From Marinibaculum pumilum (GTDB lineage Bacteria > Pseudomonadota > Alphaproteobacteria > Ferrovibrionales > Ferrovibrionaceae): a stretch of DNA of 64,000 bases. The notes beneath the pieces are model-generated. The model was not told the origin of the DNA, searched no databases, and was given only the letters and a program-made list of their open reading frames with translations. Of this stretch, positions 1-8,416 are shown one piece after another; position 1 is the first letter of the stretch, and each line of letters begins with the position of its first letter. The position numbers and the translations under genes were made by a program. Location: positions 310,001-374,000 of the forward strand of contig NZ_JBHRTR010000034.1 of NCBI RefSeq assembly GCF_042646425.1, read 5' to 3'.

Positions 1-332
1 TCGTGATCGGTGAAGGTGATGAAGGCGCCGGGAATCAGGCTCGGCAGGGCCTCGTCGAGGATGGTCCACCGCCCGTCCGACTTGTGCTTGCAATATGTCA
101 GCGAGTCGGGATCGCGTTCCACCCGCGCGCATGGTTCCAGCTGCTCCGGCGTCGGCTCCCAGGGCCTGTCGGGTGCGCGGTTCCGCCAGTCGTAGGCGCC
201 AACCTGCCCGGGGGCCAGGAACAGCATGCATGCCGCCATGACGGCCACCTGCCGGAAACGCACGGCAGGCATGCCGCCAACGGGGATGCGGCGCCGCGGC
301 AGCGGGCGGAAAGGCGAGAGTCCGGCCATCAT
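1..332 (-). CDS. Exported protein of unknown function (3' end outside window)
   Basis: The reading frame runs off the left edge, so only about 110 N-terminal residues are seen. Two adjacent ATG codons (332 and 329) follow GGAG at 3-6 nt; a later ATG at 272 is a possible start. The N-terminus is arginine-rich, then a hydrophobic stretch (VAVMAACMLFLAP) ends in VGA before YDW, which looks like a signal peptide. The mature part has Trp/Pro-rich sequence and two close cysteines (EPCARV and LTYCKH). Codons have the strong G/C third-position bias of the neighbours. I do not recognise the family. It is divergent from the MFS gene across a 184-base gap in which I see no other element. Confidence 0.6.
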   Translation of the reverse strand, partial: MMAGLSPFRPLPRRRIPVGGMPAVRFRQVAVMAACMLFLAPGQVGAYDWRNRAPDRPWEPTPEQLEPCARVERDPDSLTYCKHKSDGRWTILDEALPSLIPGAFITFTDH

Positions 333-516
333 CGGCTCCGGTCGCTGTTGCGGGCGCGGTCGGGCCGATGCCCGTCCGGTTTACCCCTGGCGGCATCGTA
401 GCGTAATAACGCCCGGATCACTGCCTGTTGCCGTCCCGTTCCGGGCCTGCGGGCGGTGGAACCGCCGGCACAGGCGGAAAGCGGGCCGCGCGGAACCGTG
501 AATAGGGGGAACGTCC

Positions 517-1836
517 TTGGCGCAGTTTACCGACAGCCCGTCGGCTGCGGACGGCCGGCCGGCGCCTGACGCCGCGCCCGAAGCGGCGCGTGCGCGGGTC
601 ACGCCGTCACAGGGTATCGTGCTGCTGCTCAGCCTCGGCCTCGTCTACATGATGAGCCATTTCTACCGCACCGCGCTGGCGGTGATCGCGCCGGAAGTGG
701 GGGCCGACCTGGCGCTGAGCCCGGGTGAACTGGGTTTCCTCAACGGCGCCTATTTCATCGCCTTCGCGGTCGCGCAGATCCCGGCCGGCGTCCTGCTCGA
801 CCGCTTCGGTCCGCGGCGGGTGATCGCGGCGATGATGATGGTGACGGTGATCGGCACCCTGCTGGTCGGCCTGTCGGGCAGCTACGGGCCGGCGCTGCTG
901 GGCCGGCTGATGCAGGGGGCCGGCTGCTCGGCAGTGCTGATGGGCAGCTTCGTGGTTTTCGCCCGCTGGTTCTCGCAGCGGCACTTCGCCACCCTGGGTG
1001 CCGCCGTGCTGTTCATCGGCGGCACCGGCAACCTTCTGTCGGCAAGCCCGCTGGCCTATGGCAGCCAGGCCTTCGGCTGGCGGGAGAGCTTCCTGTTCTC
1101 CGGCATCCTGACCTTCGTCCTGGTGGTGCAGCTGTTCCTGATCGTGCGCGACGCGCCACCGGGCGCGAAGGTGCCGCGCAGCCAGGGCGAACGGCTGGGG
1201 CAGGTGCTGTCGGGCCTGCTCTCGGTGGTCGTCAACCGCAACGTGCCGTTCCTGTTCGCGATGAACTTCGTCGCCTATGCCTCGATCATCACGGTGATCG
1301 GTCTCTGGGCCGGCCCCTGGCTGGCGGACATATACGGCCTGGACACCGATGCGCGCGGCAATGTTCTGACCCTGGTCCATATCGGCGTGCTGGCCGGCTA
1401 TGCCTGCGCGGCGCCGCTGGACCGCTGGCTGGACACGCGCAAGCGCATCGTCTTCGCCACCACCCTGGTCTCCGTCGCCAGCTATGCCGTGCTGGCCTTT
1501 GCCGGCCACCTGCCGCTGTCGGTCGCCGTCGGGCTGCTGGTGCTGCTGGGCATGATGGGCTCCGCCAATGTCATCCTGCTCAGCCATATCCGCGCGCTGT
1601 TCCCGGTCGACAAGGTCGGCCGCGGCATGTCGGTGCTGAACGTTGCCGTGATGGCCGGCGTGGCGGCGATGCAGACCCTGACCGGCTGGCTGATCGGCCT
1701 CTTCCCGGAGGTCGACGGCGCGATCCCGGAAGCGGCCTATCGCGCCGTCTTCATCGTCTGCGGCGGCGCCCTGATCCTGGGGCTCTGCGCCTATTCCGTG
1801 GTGCCCGACGCGCGGCCCAGCCAGGTCCGCGACTGA
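517..1836 (+). CDS. MFS transporter
   Basis: A 439-residue major facilitator carrier of the inner membrane; substrate unknown. It has the usual 12-helix length. The loop between helices 2 and 3 carries the MFS motif A (GVLLDRFGPRRV, residues 91-102). The N-terminal 30 residues are a Pro/Ala-rich cytoplasmic tail before the first helix. The start is TTG at 517, chosen because AGGGGGA lies 6 nt upstream and no ATG precedes the conserved region. It stands alone: the gene upstream is divergent and the DUF1206 gene follows after 89 bases. The family is clear, but nothing nearby identifies a cargo. Confidence 0.9.
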   Translation: MAQFTDSPSAADGRPAPDAAPEAARARVTPSQGIVLLLSLGLVYMMSHFYRTALAVIAPEVGADLALSPGELGFLNGAYFIAFAVAQIPAGVLLDRFGPRRVIAAMMMVTVIGTLLVGLSGSYGPALLGRLMQGAGCSAVLMGSFVVFARWFSQRHFATLGAAVLFIGGTGNLLSASPLAYGSQAFGWRESFLFSGILTFVLVVQLFLIVRDAPPGAKVPRSQGERLGQVLSGLLSVVVNRNVPFLFAMNFVAYASIITVIGLWAGPWLADIYGLDTDARGNVLTLVHIGVLAGYACAAPLDRWLDTRKRIVFATTLVSVASYAVLAFAGHLPLSVAVGLLVLLGMMGSANVILLSHIRALFPVDKVGRGMSVLNVAVMAGVAAMQTLTGWLIGLFPEVDGAIPEAAYRAVFIVCGGALILGLCAYSVVPDARPSQVRD

Positions 1837-1925
1837 CCGCTTCGGAACCGGGGCGCCACCGGCTGCGTTTCCCCGCTACCGACCGCGCCCCGGGGGAGCG
1901 GCGCAACGCGCAATCGAGGGCAGGC

Positions 1926-2702
1926 ATGATCCCGATACTCGCCCGCGGCGGCTATGCGGCGCGGGGCATCGTCTTTCTGATCGTCGGCTGGTTCGCCATC
2001 ATGGCCGCGATCGGCGCGGCGCATCCGAAAAGCAGCCAGGACGCGCTGACCGAGCTGATGTCGCAGCCGCTGGGCGGGGTGCTGGTCGCCGTCATGGTCT
2101 TCGGGCTGGCCTGTTTCGCGCTGTGGCGGCTGGCGCAGGCCCTCCTCGATACCGACAATCACGGCCGCAGCGCACGCGGCCTGCTGATCCGCGGCGGCCT
2201 GCTGGGCAGTGCCGCCGCCCACGCCCTGCTGGCCGCCTTCGCGCTGGGCCTGCTGCTGGACCTGGGCGGCAGCGGCGATGACGCCCGGCGCGAGCTGTTC
2301 GGCATTGTCGCCGGCTCGCCGCTGCTGCTCTGCATCGTCGCCGCGGTCGTGGCCGGCGCCGGGATCGCGCATTTCATCGAAGGCTGGCGCCTGACCTTCG
2401 AGCGCCACCTGCCGGACCGGCCGCGGATCCGGGCCGTGGTGCGCTTCATCGGCCATTACGGCCTGATGGCGCGCGGCCTGGTCTTCGTGCTGATCGCGGG
2501 CATCCTGGTCCTCGGCGCGCTGCGTGTGCGTACCGCCGACGATCCCCCCACGATGCAGGATGCGCTGGAGTTCGTCTCCACCCTGCCGGCGGGCCCCCTC
2601 TGGCTGGCCGCGATCGGCGGCGGCCTGCTCGCCTTCGCCCTCTATTGCGGGGCGGAGGCGGCCTTCCGCCGGATCGACCTGCGCCTCGACGACCTGACCT
2701 GA
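1926..2702 (+). CDS. DUF1206 family membrane protein
   Basis: A 258-residue integral membrane protein built of three repeats, each with two helices. The repeat signature (ARGGYAARGIVFLIVG near residue 6) recurs in weaker form near residues 80 and 177 (GLMARGLVFVLIAG). This arrangement is characteristic of DUF1206, a family without a known biochemical role. The ATG at 1926 is preceded by GAGGGCAGGC. It is convergent with the SDR gene downstream, only 9 bases apart. A short inverted repeat AGCGTC-A-GACGCT (2708-2720) sits across the junction and could help end transcription. Confidence 0.88.
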   Translation: MIPILARGGYAARGIVFLIVGWFAIMAAIGAAHPKSSQDALTELMSQPLGGVLVAVMVFGLACFALWRLAQALLDTDNHGRSARGLLIRGGLLGSAAAHALLAAFALGLLLDLGGSGDDARRELFGIVAGSPLLLCIVAAVVAGAGIAHFIEGWRLTFERHLPDRPRIRAVVRFIGHYGLMARGLVFVLIAGILVLGALRVRTADDPPTMQDALEFVSTLPAGPLWLAAIGGGLLAFALYCGAEAAFRRIDLRLDDLT

Positions 2703-2711
2703 AGGACAGCG

Positions 2712-3587
2712 TCAGACGCTGCGCTGCGCCTTGTCCTTGGCGGTGGTGCCGCGGATCAGCTCGCGGATCTCGCCCCATTGTTCGTCGCTGAGTTCGCCCA
2801 GCCGCGCAAAGGTGCCGGCGCCGTACAGCCACTGCCCGCCGTCGATGGCGATCACCTCGCCGTTGATATAGGCGACCTCGTCGGCCAGCAGGAAGGCGGC
2901 CATGTTGGCCAGTTCCGAATGCTCGCCATAGCGCCGCATCGGGATCGAGCTCATCTGCCGCTCCGCCAGCTCCGGGGTCGGGCTGAGCCGCGCCCAGGCA
3001 CCTTCGGTGGGGAAGGGGCCGGGGGCGATGGCGTTGCAGCGGATGCCGCGCGGCCCCCATTCGACGGCCAGGCTCTTGGTCATCGCGGCCACGCCGGCCT
3101 TCGACATTGCCGAAGGCACGACATAGGGCGACCCGGTCCAGACCCAGGTGGTCAGAATCGACAGCACGCTGGCGCTGTGGCCGTCGGCCAGCCAGCGCTT
3201 GCCGCAGGCATTGGTCATGTAGAAGGTGCCATGCAGCACGATGTTGGAGATCGCGTCGAAGGCGCGAGGGCTCAGATCCTCGGTGGGCGAAATGAAGTTG
3301 CCGGCGGCGTTGTTGACCAGGGCGTCCAGCGGCCCGCCGCGCCAGACCTCGGCGACCACCTCCTCCACCGCGTCTGCGACGCGGATGTCGCAGGCCAGCG
3401 GGGTCACCTTGCCGCCGGTGGCATCGGCCATCTCCTTCGCCGTCTCTTCCAGCACCGACAGGCGGCGGCCGCAGATGAAGACCTCCGCGCCCAGCTCCAG
3501 GAAGCGGGTCGCCATCGACTTGCCGAGCCCGGTGCCGCCGCCGGTCACCAGAATGCGCTTGCCCTTCATCAGGTCGGTCCGGAACAT
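2712..3587 (-). CDS. SDR oxidoreductase, 2,4-dienoyl-CoA reductase type
   Basis: A 291-residue short-chain dehydrogenase probably acting on an acyl-CoA with NADP(H). It has the Rossmann motif TGGGTGLGKS (residues 15-24) and NNAAGNFISPTEDLS. At the usual YxxxK site the sequence is SAMSK (PSAMSKAG): the canonical Tyr is Ser while Lys is kept. This is normal for the dienoyl-CoA reductase (DECR) branch, where the catalytic residues are placed differently. The start is ATG 3587 with GGGGAGA upstream; the open frame extends further but lacks a better start. It is divergent from the next gene over 57 bases. A role in degrading unsaturated fatty acids is inferred from family only. Confidence 0.88.
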   Translation of the reverse strand: MFRTDLMKGKRILVTGGGTGLGKSMATRFLELGAEVFICGRRLSVLEETAKEMADATGGKVTPLACDIRVADAVEEVVAEVWRGGPLDALVNNAAGNFISPTEDLSPRAFDAISNIVLHGTFYMTNACGKRWLADGHSASVLSILTTWVWTGSPYVVPSAMSKAGVAAMTKSLAVEWGPRGIRCNAIAPGPFPTEGAWARLSPTPELAERQMSSIPMRRYGEHSELANMAAFLLADEVAYINGEVIAIDGGQWLYGAGTFARLGELSDEQWGEIRELIRGTTAKDKAQRSV

Positions 3588-3644
3588 GACGTCTCTCCCC
3601 AGGTTTCGTGATCTCGGTTCTGTGATGCAGCGGAAATCTCCATC

Positions 3645-4583
3645 GTGACGCAGCCAGAGTCCATGTCTTCCGGCCCGATGGCGGCAGAAGGTGCGGCGCT
3701 GCTGCTGCCCGCGCTCCGCCATGCCGCGGAACAGGGCGGTCCGCCGGATGCCGGGTTGCTGGACGGCTGGATGGCGCTCTGGGCGCTGGCGTCCGCCGGC
3801 AGAGCCGGCGATGACGTCGGCCTGGCGGTTGCGCTGGCCGGCCGTCCGACGGACGGCGACGACCTGCTCTCCGGCCCGATGCCGGATGCACCGCCGGTGC
3901 CGGCGGTCGCGACCGCGACGGTGCTGGCGCTGGAGGCGCTGGGCCAGGATCGGGCCGGCGATCCGGCCCTGCGCGGGCTGCAGGCGCGCGCTGCGCAGGC
4001 GGTGAACGCGGCCTGGCGGCCCAATGGCCGGTTCGCCTTCACCCGGCAGTCGGTGCCGGTGGCGCCCGGTCCACTGGAAATCGCGCTGGCGGTGGCCGCC
4101 TGGGCGCGCCTGCCGGATCCCGTCGCGGAGCGGCGGTATGCCCGGGCCGCCGGTGTCATGGGCGCGGTGGCCCGGCTGCCCGGGGAGGCGGGACCGGAGA
4201 CGGCGGAGCTTGCTGCGGCCGCCGCGCTCTGGGCGGCGGCGGAACTGGCGCGCCATGCGGGACTGACGGAAGCGCGCCCTGCGCTCATGGCCGCCGCCGA
4301 AAGCCGCCTGCGCGGCGACCCGCCGGCGGATCCGACGGCGCGGGCCATGCTGGCCCTGGCCCTGGCTGCGGCCGCTGCGGTCCTGGCGCGGACAGATCCG
4401 CAGCCGGCGGATCATATGCGGCGCGGCGCCACCCGTCTGCTCCGTCCGTCAGGGGAAGGCGGCCGGCCGGTGCGGGCCGCGGCGCTTGCCGTCGTAGCCG
4501 CCGCAACGCTGCCTGCCAGCACTCTTGACGGGCCGGCCATGCCCCGCCGGCCGGCGCTGCGGCCGGTCGCGTCGAAGGGCTGA
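3645..4583 (+). CDS. Alanine-rich helical protein of unknown function
   Basis: A 312-residue protein, GTG start at 3645. About a third of the residues are Ala, with regularly spaced Trp and Leu (WMALWALASAG, LEIALAVAAWARL, AAALWAAAELARHAG). This pattern suggests an alpha-helical repeat or alpha/alpha barrel. No signal peptide or membrane segment is evident. Codon use in this frame has the expected G/C third positions, which argues it is real and not the antisense frame. The ribosome-binding site is weak, so an in-frame ATG at 3663 or 3678 is possible. I do not recognise the family. It lies between two minus-strand genes. Confidence 0.6.
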   Translation: MTQPESMSSGPMAAEGAALLLPALRHAAEQGGPPDAGLLDGWMALWALASAGRAGDDVGLAVALAGRPTDGDDLLSGPMPDAPPVPAVATATVLALEALGQDRAGDPALRGLQARAAQAVNAAWRPNGRFAFTRQSVPVAPGPLEIALAVAAWARLPDPVAERRYARAAGVMGAVARLPGEAGPETAELAAAAALWAAAELARHAGLTEARPALMAAAESRLRGDPPADPTARAMLALALAAAAAVLARTDPQPADHMRRGATRLLRPSGEGGRPVRAAALAVVAAATLPASTLDGPAMPRRPALRPVASKG

Positions 4584-4607
4584 GACCCGCCGGGAGGCGA
4601 CCGCCGG

Positions 4608-5150
4608 TCAGCCGCCCTCGGCTGCGATCCGGCGTGCCAGATAGTCGGCGAAGCGGCCAGCATGGCGCTGCCGCAGGTCCGGCCGCAGCCAGTCCCGGCC
4701 GGTGATCGTGCCGCGGCAGGCCGGGCTGCCGCAGCGGCAGGCCATCTCCCAGTCGTCGTCATCGCCGGTGCCGTAGTCGAAGGCCAGTTCCTCGCCCGCT
4801 GCGATGTCGCGCAGGGCGACGAAGACGATCTGGCCCTGGATCGCGACATTCGGGTCGCAGGAATGGTTCAGGTGCATCATCGAACCCTCCCGCTCGGTCG
4901 CATTCAGCGGGCCGATGAACAGGTCGTCGCCGATCTGGATCTCCGCCGGGCCGAGTTCCTCCGCCACCCGGTCGCGGGTGGCCCGATCAATGACATGGCC
5001 GCCCTTGACCACCAGCCATTCGCCGTTGGCGATGGGGGCTTTCGCGAACAGGCCGGTGCCTTCGATGCCACTGCCGCGCTTCTCCGTCTTCGGCGAAAAC
5101 CAGGTGAAGGCCAGCGGCGCATGTCCGCCTGCGATTTCGTCTCCGTTCAT
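4608..5150 (-). CDS. SET domain-containing protein (putative lysine methyltransferase)
   Basis: A 180-residue protein with the complete signature of a small SET methyltransferase, which transfers methyl from S-adenosylmethionine to lysine. Visible motifs: GIEGTGLFAKAPIANGEW (N-terminal SET strand), NHSCDPN (cofactor and knot), GEELAFDYG (catalytic Tyr region) and a post-SET-like zinc cluster CRCGSPACRG. The start ATG 5150 has GGGGGGAT upstream. The 5' end is divergent from the isomerase gene. Bacterial SET proteins are sporadic and their targets are mostly unknown; no partner is apparent here. Confidence 0.9.
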   Translation of the reverse strand: MNGDEIAGGHAPLAFTWFSPKTEKRGSGIEGTGLFAKAPIANGEWLVVKGGHVIDRATRDRVAEELGPAEIQIGDDLFIGPLNATEREGSMMHLNHSCDPNVAIQGQIVFVALRDIAAGEELAFDYGTGDDDDWEMACRCGSPACRGTITGRDWLRPDLRQRHAGRFADYLARRIAAEGG

Positions 5151-5246
5151 CCCGGATCCCCCCGGTGTCCCGCGCTCGATTTGCCCGCCGGGGGCTGGCA
5201 GTATCCGCCCCGCAGCATGAACGATAGGAAAGCCGGGGAGGCCGCC

Positions 5247-5849
5247 TTGCACAAGCTCGAGTTCTTCTACGATCTGTCCAGCCCCTGGACCTACCTGGCG
5301 GCGAGCCGGGTCGAGGCCCTGGCCGAGGCGGCGGGCGCGGAACTGGTCTGGAAGCCGATCCTGGTGGGCGGCGTGTTCAACGCCGTGAACAAGGAGGTCT
5401 ATGAGACCCGGGCCGCGCCCGACCACCCGAAATACCGCCACATGGGCAAGGACCTGGCCGATTGCGCGCGCCATTACGGGGTGGCGATCAAGTTCCGGCC
5501 GTCGGTGTTTCCGGTCAATTCCGCCGCGGCGATGCGCGGCGCCTTCTATGCGCAGGACCGGGGCATGATCCACCGCTACAACATGATCGTGGGCGACACC
5601 TATTGGGGCCGCGACCGCGACATCGCGCAGGACGAGGTGCTGCAGGAGATCGCTGCCGAGGCCGGCTTCGACACCGGCGAGTTTATGGCCGCCGTGCGCG
5701 ATCCGGCGCTGAAGGCGAAGCTGCGCGCGAATACCGACGAACTGATCGCCCGCAACGGCTTCGGCTCGCCCACCATGTTCGTCGACGGGGACGACATGTA
5801 TTTCGGCAATGACCGGATGTTCCTGGTGGAGGCGGCGCTGCGGCGCTGA
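5247..5849 (+). CDS. DsbA-fold 2-hydroxychromene-2-carboxylate isomerase family protein
   Basis: A 200-residue thioredoxin-fold protein of the HCCA isomerase / kappa-class GST group, which uses glutathione for isomerisation in aromatic degradation. The N-terminal FFYDLSSPWTYLA has Ser where DsbA has its active Cys, and the C-terminal GFGSPTMFVDG holds the cis-Pro loop and the usual terminal DRMFLVEAAL helix. I chose TTG at 5247 because GGGGAG lies 6 nt upstream and it matches the family length; ATG 5217 would add ten residues. The PNPOx gene begins 13 bases after its stop, so they may be co-transcribed. The substrate is unknown. Confidence 0.88.
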   Translation: MHKLEFFYDLSSPWTYLAASRVEALAEAAGAELVWKPILVGGVFNAVNKEVYETRAAPDHPKYRHMGKDLADCARHYGVAIKFRPSVFPVNSAAAMRGAFYAQDRGMIHRYNMIVGDTYWGRDRDIAQDEVLQEIAAEAGFDTGEFMAAVRDPALKAKLRANTDELIARNGFGSPTMFVDGDDMYFGNDRMFLVEAALRR

Positions 5850-5862
5850 GCCTGTCGTCGCG

Positions 5863-6450
5863 ATGCTGCCGCAATCGGCCGACGATCTCGACGGCATCCT
5901 GGACGCGGCATGGCGTCTGCTGGCTGCCGGTGCGGCGGGCGATGCCAGGGCATGGAACCGGCCGGCACTGGCCACTGTCCGGGCGGACGGCGCGCCGTCC
6001 GTCCGCACTGTCGTGCTGCGGGCGGTGGACGCGCAGGCGCGATGCCTGCGGCTGCACACCGACAGCCGCTCCGCGAAGGTTGCCGAGCTTGGCGCGGAGC
6101 CGCGTTCAGCCCTGCATGTCTACGACGCGGGGGCAGCGATCCAGCTTCGCCTCGACGGTGCGGTGTCGGTGCATCGCGACGGCGGGCTGGTGGACGGCGC
6201 CTGGGCCGCCAGCCGCCTGTCCAGCCGGATCTGCTACCGGGTGGAACCGGGACCGGGCACGCCGATCCCGGCGCCGGAGCATGGCCATCCGCCCGCGGGC
6301 GGCGATCCGGACGCGGGGCGCGGACGGTTCGCCGTCCTGCTGTTCGCCGTGACCCGGCTGGAATGGCTGTATCTGGGCGCGGACGGCCATCGCCGCGCCG
6401 CCTTCGACTGGCCGCAGGGCCGGCTGTCGCGGCAATGGCTGGTGCCCTGA
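5863..6450 (+). CDS. Pyridoxamine 5'-phosphate oxidase family flavoprotein
   Basis: A 195-residue split-barrel FMN-binding protein. RPALATVRADGAPSVRTVVL is the conserved N-terminal strand pair, DSRSAKVAEL covers the FMN phosphate site, and the last ten residues (GRLSRQWLVP) resemble the usual C-terminal strand ending in a basic residue and Pro. It is shorter than PdxH, so it is more likely one of the general PNPOx-like flavoproteins than the vitamin B6 enzyme. ATG 5863 follows the preceding stop by 13 bases; the ribosome site is weak. It is convergent with the MetE-like gene. Confidence 0.82.
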   Translation: MLPQSADDLDGILDAAWRLLAAGAAGDARAWNRPALATVRADGAPSVRTVVLRAVDAQARCLRLHTDSRSAKVAELGAEPRSALHVYDAGAAIQLRLDGAVSVHRDGGLVDGAWAASRLSSRICYRVEPGPGTPIPAPEHGHPPAGGDPDAGRGRFAVLLFAVTRLEWLYLGADGHRRAAFDWPQGRLSRQWLVP

Positions 6451-6534
6451 GGCCGCCCCCGACGGCTCGAAGAGGCGAGAAAGCGGGGCGCGGCCGGCCG
6501 TCAGGCGGCCATGGCCTGCCCCGATCCGTCGCCG

Positions 6535-7566
6535 CTACTGCGCCGCGTCCGCCACCTGCCGCCCCTCGAACAGGTCGCGGCCGGCCGTCAGGGCGCGGAT
6601 CTTCGCGTCGGCGATAGAGCGCTTCAGCATCCAGAAGCCGCAATCGGGATGGATGTAGCGCACCCGGCCTTCGCCCAGCAGGCCCTCCGCCCGCTCGATC
6701 TGGTGGGCGATGGAGTCCGCCGATTCGACCACGGTCGACTTGATGTCGACCACGCCGAGGCCCAGACCGATCTCCGGCCGCAGGTCGCGGAACACCTCCA
6801 GTTCCTCCAGCGGGCGATGAGCGCATTCCATCACGATATGGTCGGTGTGCAGGGCGTTGAGGTAGGCCATCAGCGCGCCCCAGCCGCCCTTCTGGATGGT
6901 CTGGCCGCCGTAATTGCCGAAGCACAGATGCACCGCCGGCGTGCCCGGCACCGCATCCAGCACCCGGTTGATGGCCTCCGCGGCCCAGCCGCCCTCGTCC
7001 GGGCTGCCCGGCAGGTTCGCCTCGTCGACCTGGATCACCGCGGCGTTGCAGTGCCGGACCTGCTCCGCCAGCACATCGGCGATCGCGAAGGCCAGGTCGG
7101 GCAGCTTGCCGTAATGGGTGTCGATCAGGGTCTTCGCCAGCATGTGCGGGCCGGTCAGGGTGAATTTCAGCGGCCTGGACGCCAGCGCCACCGCCTTGTT
7201 GCAGGCCTGCGGCAGGTCGAGGGTGCCGCTGGACAGCGGCCCGTCCACCACGCCGGGCGGCGCGGCGCGGAAGCGCATGCCCGCGCGGCTGCGATAGGCC
7301 ATCACTTCCTCGAACTGCACCGCGGTGCGCACCCCGCCCATGCGGGAGACGAAATACTCGATCATCCCGTTGGTCTCGGGGTGGTTGACGTCGAACCGGT
7401 ACAGCTCGCCGTCGCAGACAAGGTCGATCCCGGCGCTCTCCTGGATGCCCAGGACGACGCGGGTGGCGTCGGTGAGCGCCTGCGACGATGGCAGCGCGGT
7501 CAGCCAGTCCGGGACCGGATAGGACCCGACGACGGTGGTTTTGATCCGGGGCTCGTTGCTCGACAT
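6535..7566 (-). CDS. Cobalamin-independent methionine synthase-like protein (MetE C-terminal domain)
   Basis: A 343-residue TIM-barrel protein matching only the catalytic half of MetE, so it lacks the N-terminal half of full MetE (about 750 residues). Family features: VVGSYP at the N-terminus, a zinc-site-like set VHLCFGN, MECAHR and YIHPDCGFW, and QVDEANLPG. Such stand-alone proteins often act in methyl or thiol transfer other than methionine synthesis. ATG 7566 has GGGAGG 5 nt upstream. It is divergent from the ABC permease over 79 bases that contain an operator-like site at 7596-7609, so the two directions may be controlled together. Confidence 0.88.
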   Translation of the reverse strand: MSSNEPRIKTTVVGSYPVPDWLTALPSSQALTDATRVVLGIQESAGIDLVCDGELYRFDVNHPETNGMIEYFVSRMGGVRTAVQFEEVMAYRSRAGMRFRAAPPGVVDGPLSSGTLDLPQACNKAVALASRPLKFTLTGPHMLAKTLIDTHYGKLPDLAFAIADVLAEQVRHCNAAVIQVDEANLPGSPDEGGWAAEAINRVLDAVPGTPAVHLCFGNYGGQTIQKGGWGALMAYLNALHTDHIVMECAHRPLEELEVFRDLRPEIGLGLGVVDIKSTVVESADSIAHQIERAEGLLGEGRVRYIHPDCGFWMLKRSIADAKIRALTAGRDLFEGRQVADAAQ

Positions 7567-7589
7567 GGTACCCTCCCAGCAATTGAGGC

Positions 7590-7611
7590 TATAATTATCT
7601 GATTGGTTAAT
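7590..7611. promoter_or_regulatory. Divergent promoter region with imperfect TAACC-N4-GGTTA operator
   Basis: The AT-rich centre between the MetE-like gene and the permease has TATCT-GATT-GGTTA at 7596-7609, which matches 8 of 10 positions of the perfect TAACC-N4-GGTTA sites at 9159, 18992 and 19142. On the plus strand TTGAGG (7583) and GTTAAT (7606) are 17 bases apart; on the minus strand TTGTCT and AATTAT are similarly spaced with the site between them. A bound repressor would therefore touch both promoters. The identity of the regulator (the TetR at 8413) is inferred. Confidence 0.55.
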
Positions 7612-7645
7612 ACAGACAAGCCGTGCTGTCGAACGGGGAGGGAAG

Positions 7646-8416
7646 ATGCGCTCCAAACAGTCGCTCTGGCGACGCTGGACCCTGGCGGTCCTGGTCCATG
7701 TCGTCCTGATCGCGATCTGGCATTTCTGGGTCGTTCTGGGGGATGTGCCGCCATATGTGATGGCCACGCCATGGGACACCCTGATGGCGCTGGGCGAGGA
7801 TTACGACTGGACGCACAACACGCTGGTCACCGCGGGCGAGATCTTCCTCGGCTTTTTCGCGGCGGTGATTTTCGGCGTGGGAATCGCCGTCCTGTTCTCC
7901 TGGTCGTCGCTGACGACGGAACTGATGATGCCGGCGATCCTGTCCACCAACATGATCCCGAAGGTGGCGCTGGGGCCGATCATCATCGTCTGGTTCTCCT
8001 ACGGTTTCCTGCCGAACTCGATCATCGCCTTCTCGATCTGCTTCCTGCCGATCCTGCTGACCACCGCCCGCGGGCTGACGGAGATCGAGCCCGACCTGCT
8101 GGACCTGGTGCGCGCACTGCGCGCCTCGCGCTGGCAGGTCTTTACCAAGATCCAGCTGCCCGGTTCGCTGCCCTACATCTTTTCCGGCATGAAGGTCGCC
8201 GTGGTGCTGGCGGTGGCCGGCGCGATCGTCGGCGAGTTCATCGCCTCGGGCGAGGGACTGGGCTACCTGATGCTGCAGGTGCAGGTCACCCTGGACACCG
8301 CGGCGATGCTGATGGCGGTCCTGCTGACCACCCTGATCGGCGTCGTGCTGTACGGCATCGTCATCGGCCTGGAGAAACTGGTGGTGGTGCAGGACCGGAG
8401 GCTGGAAGGCAGTTGA
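7646..8416 (+). CDS. ABC transporter permease, SsuC/TauC (NitT/TauT) family
   Basis: A 256-residue inner-membrane permease with about six helices. The cytoplasmic EAA-type loop (RALRASRWQVFTKIQLPGSLP) that docks the ATPase is clear. Family members import sulfonates, nitrate, pyrimidine precursors or similar small anions and bases. ATG 7646 is preceded by GGGGAGGGAAG. Its stop overlaps the TTG start of the TetR gene (TTGA), so the two are translationally coupled. No ATPase or binding protein lies beside it; suitable ones are at 19204 and 17867, about 10 kb away, and carry the same operator motif. That pairing is inference. Confidence 0.92.
   Translation: MRSKQSLWRRWTLAVLVHVVLIAIWHFWVVLGDVPPYVMATPWDTLMALGEDYDWTHNTLVTAGEIFLGFFAAVIFGVGIAVLFSWSSLTTELMMPAILSTNMIPKVALGPIIIVWFSYGFLPNSIIAFSICFLPILLTTARGLTEIEPDLLDLVRALRASRWQVFTKIQLPGSLPYIFSGMKVAVVLAVAGAIVGEFIASGEGLGYLMLQVQVTLDTAAMLMAVLLTTLIGVVLYGIVIGLEKLVVVQDRRLEGS

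Noticed and set aside
5217..5246. ATG 5217 as start of the DsbA-fold isomerase
   Set aside because: The TTG at 5247 has a strong GGGGAG at 6 nt and fits the family N-terminus; the ATG has none.
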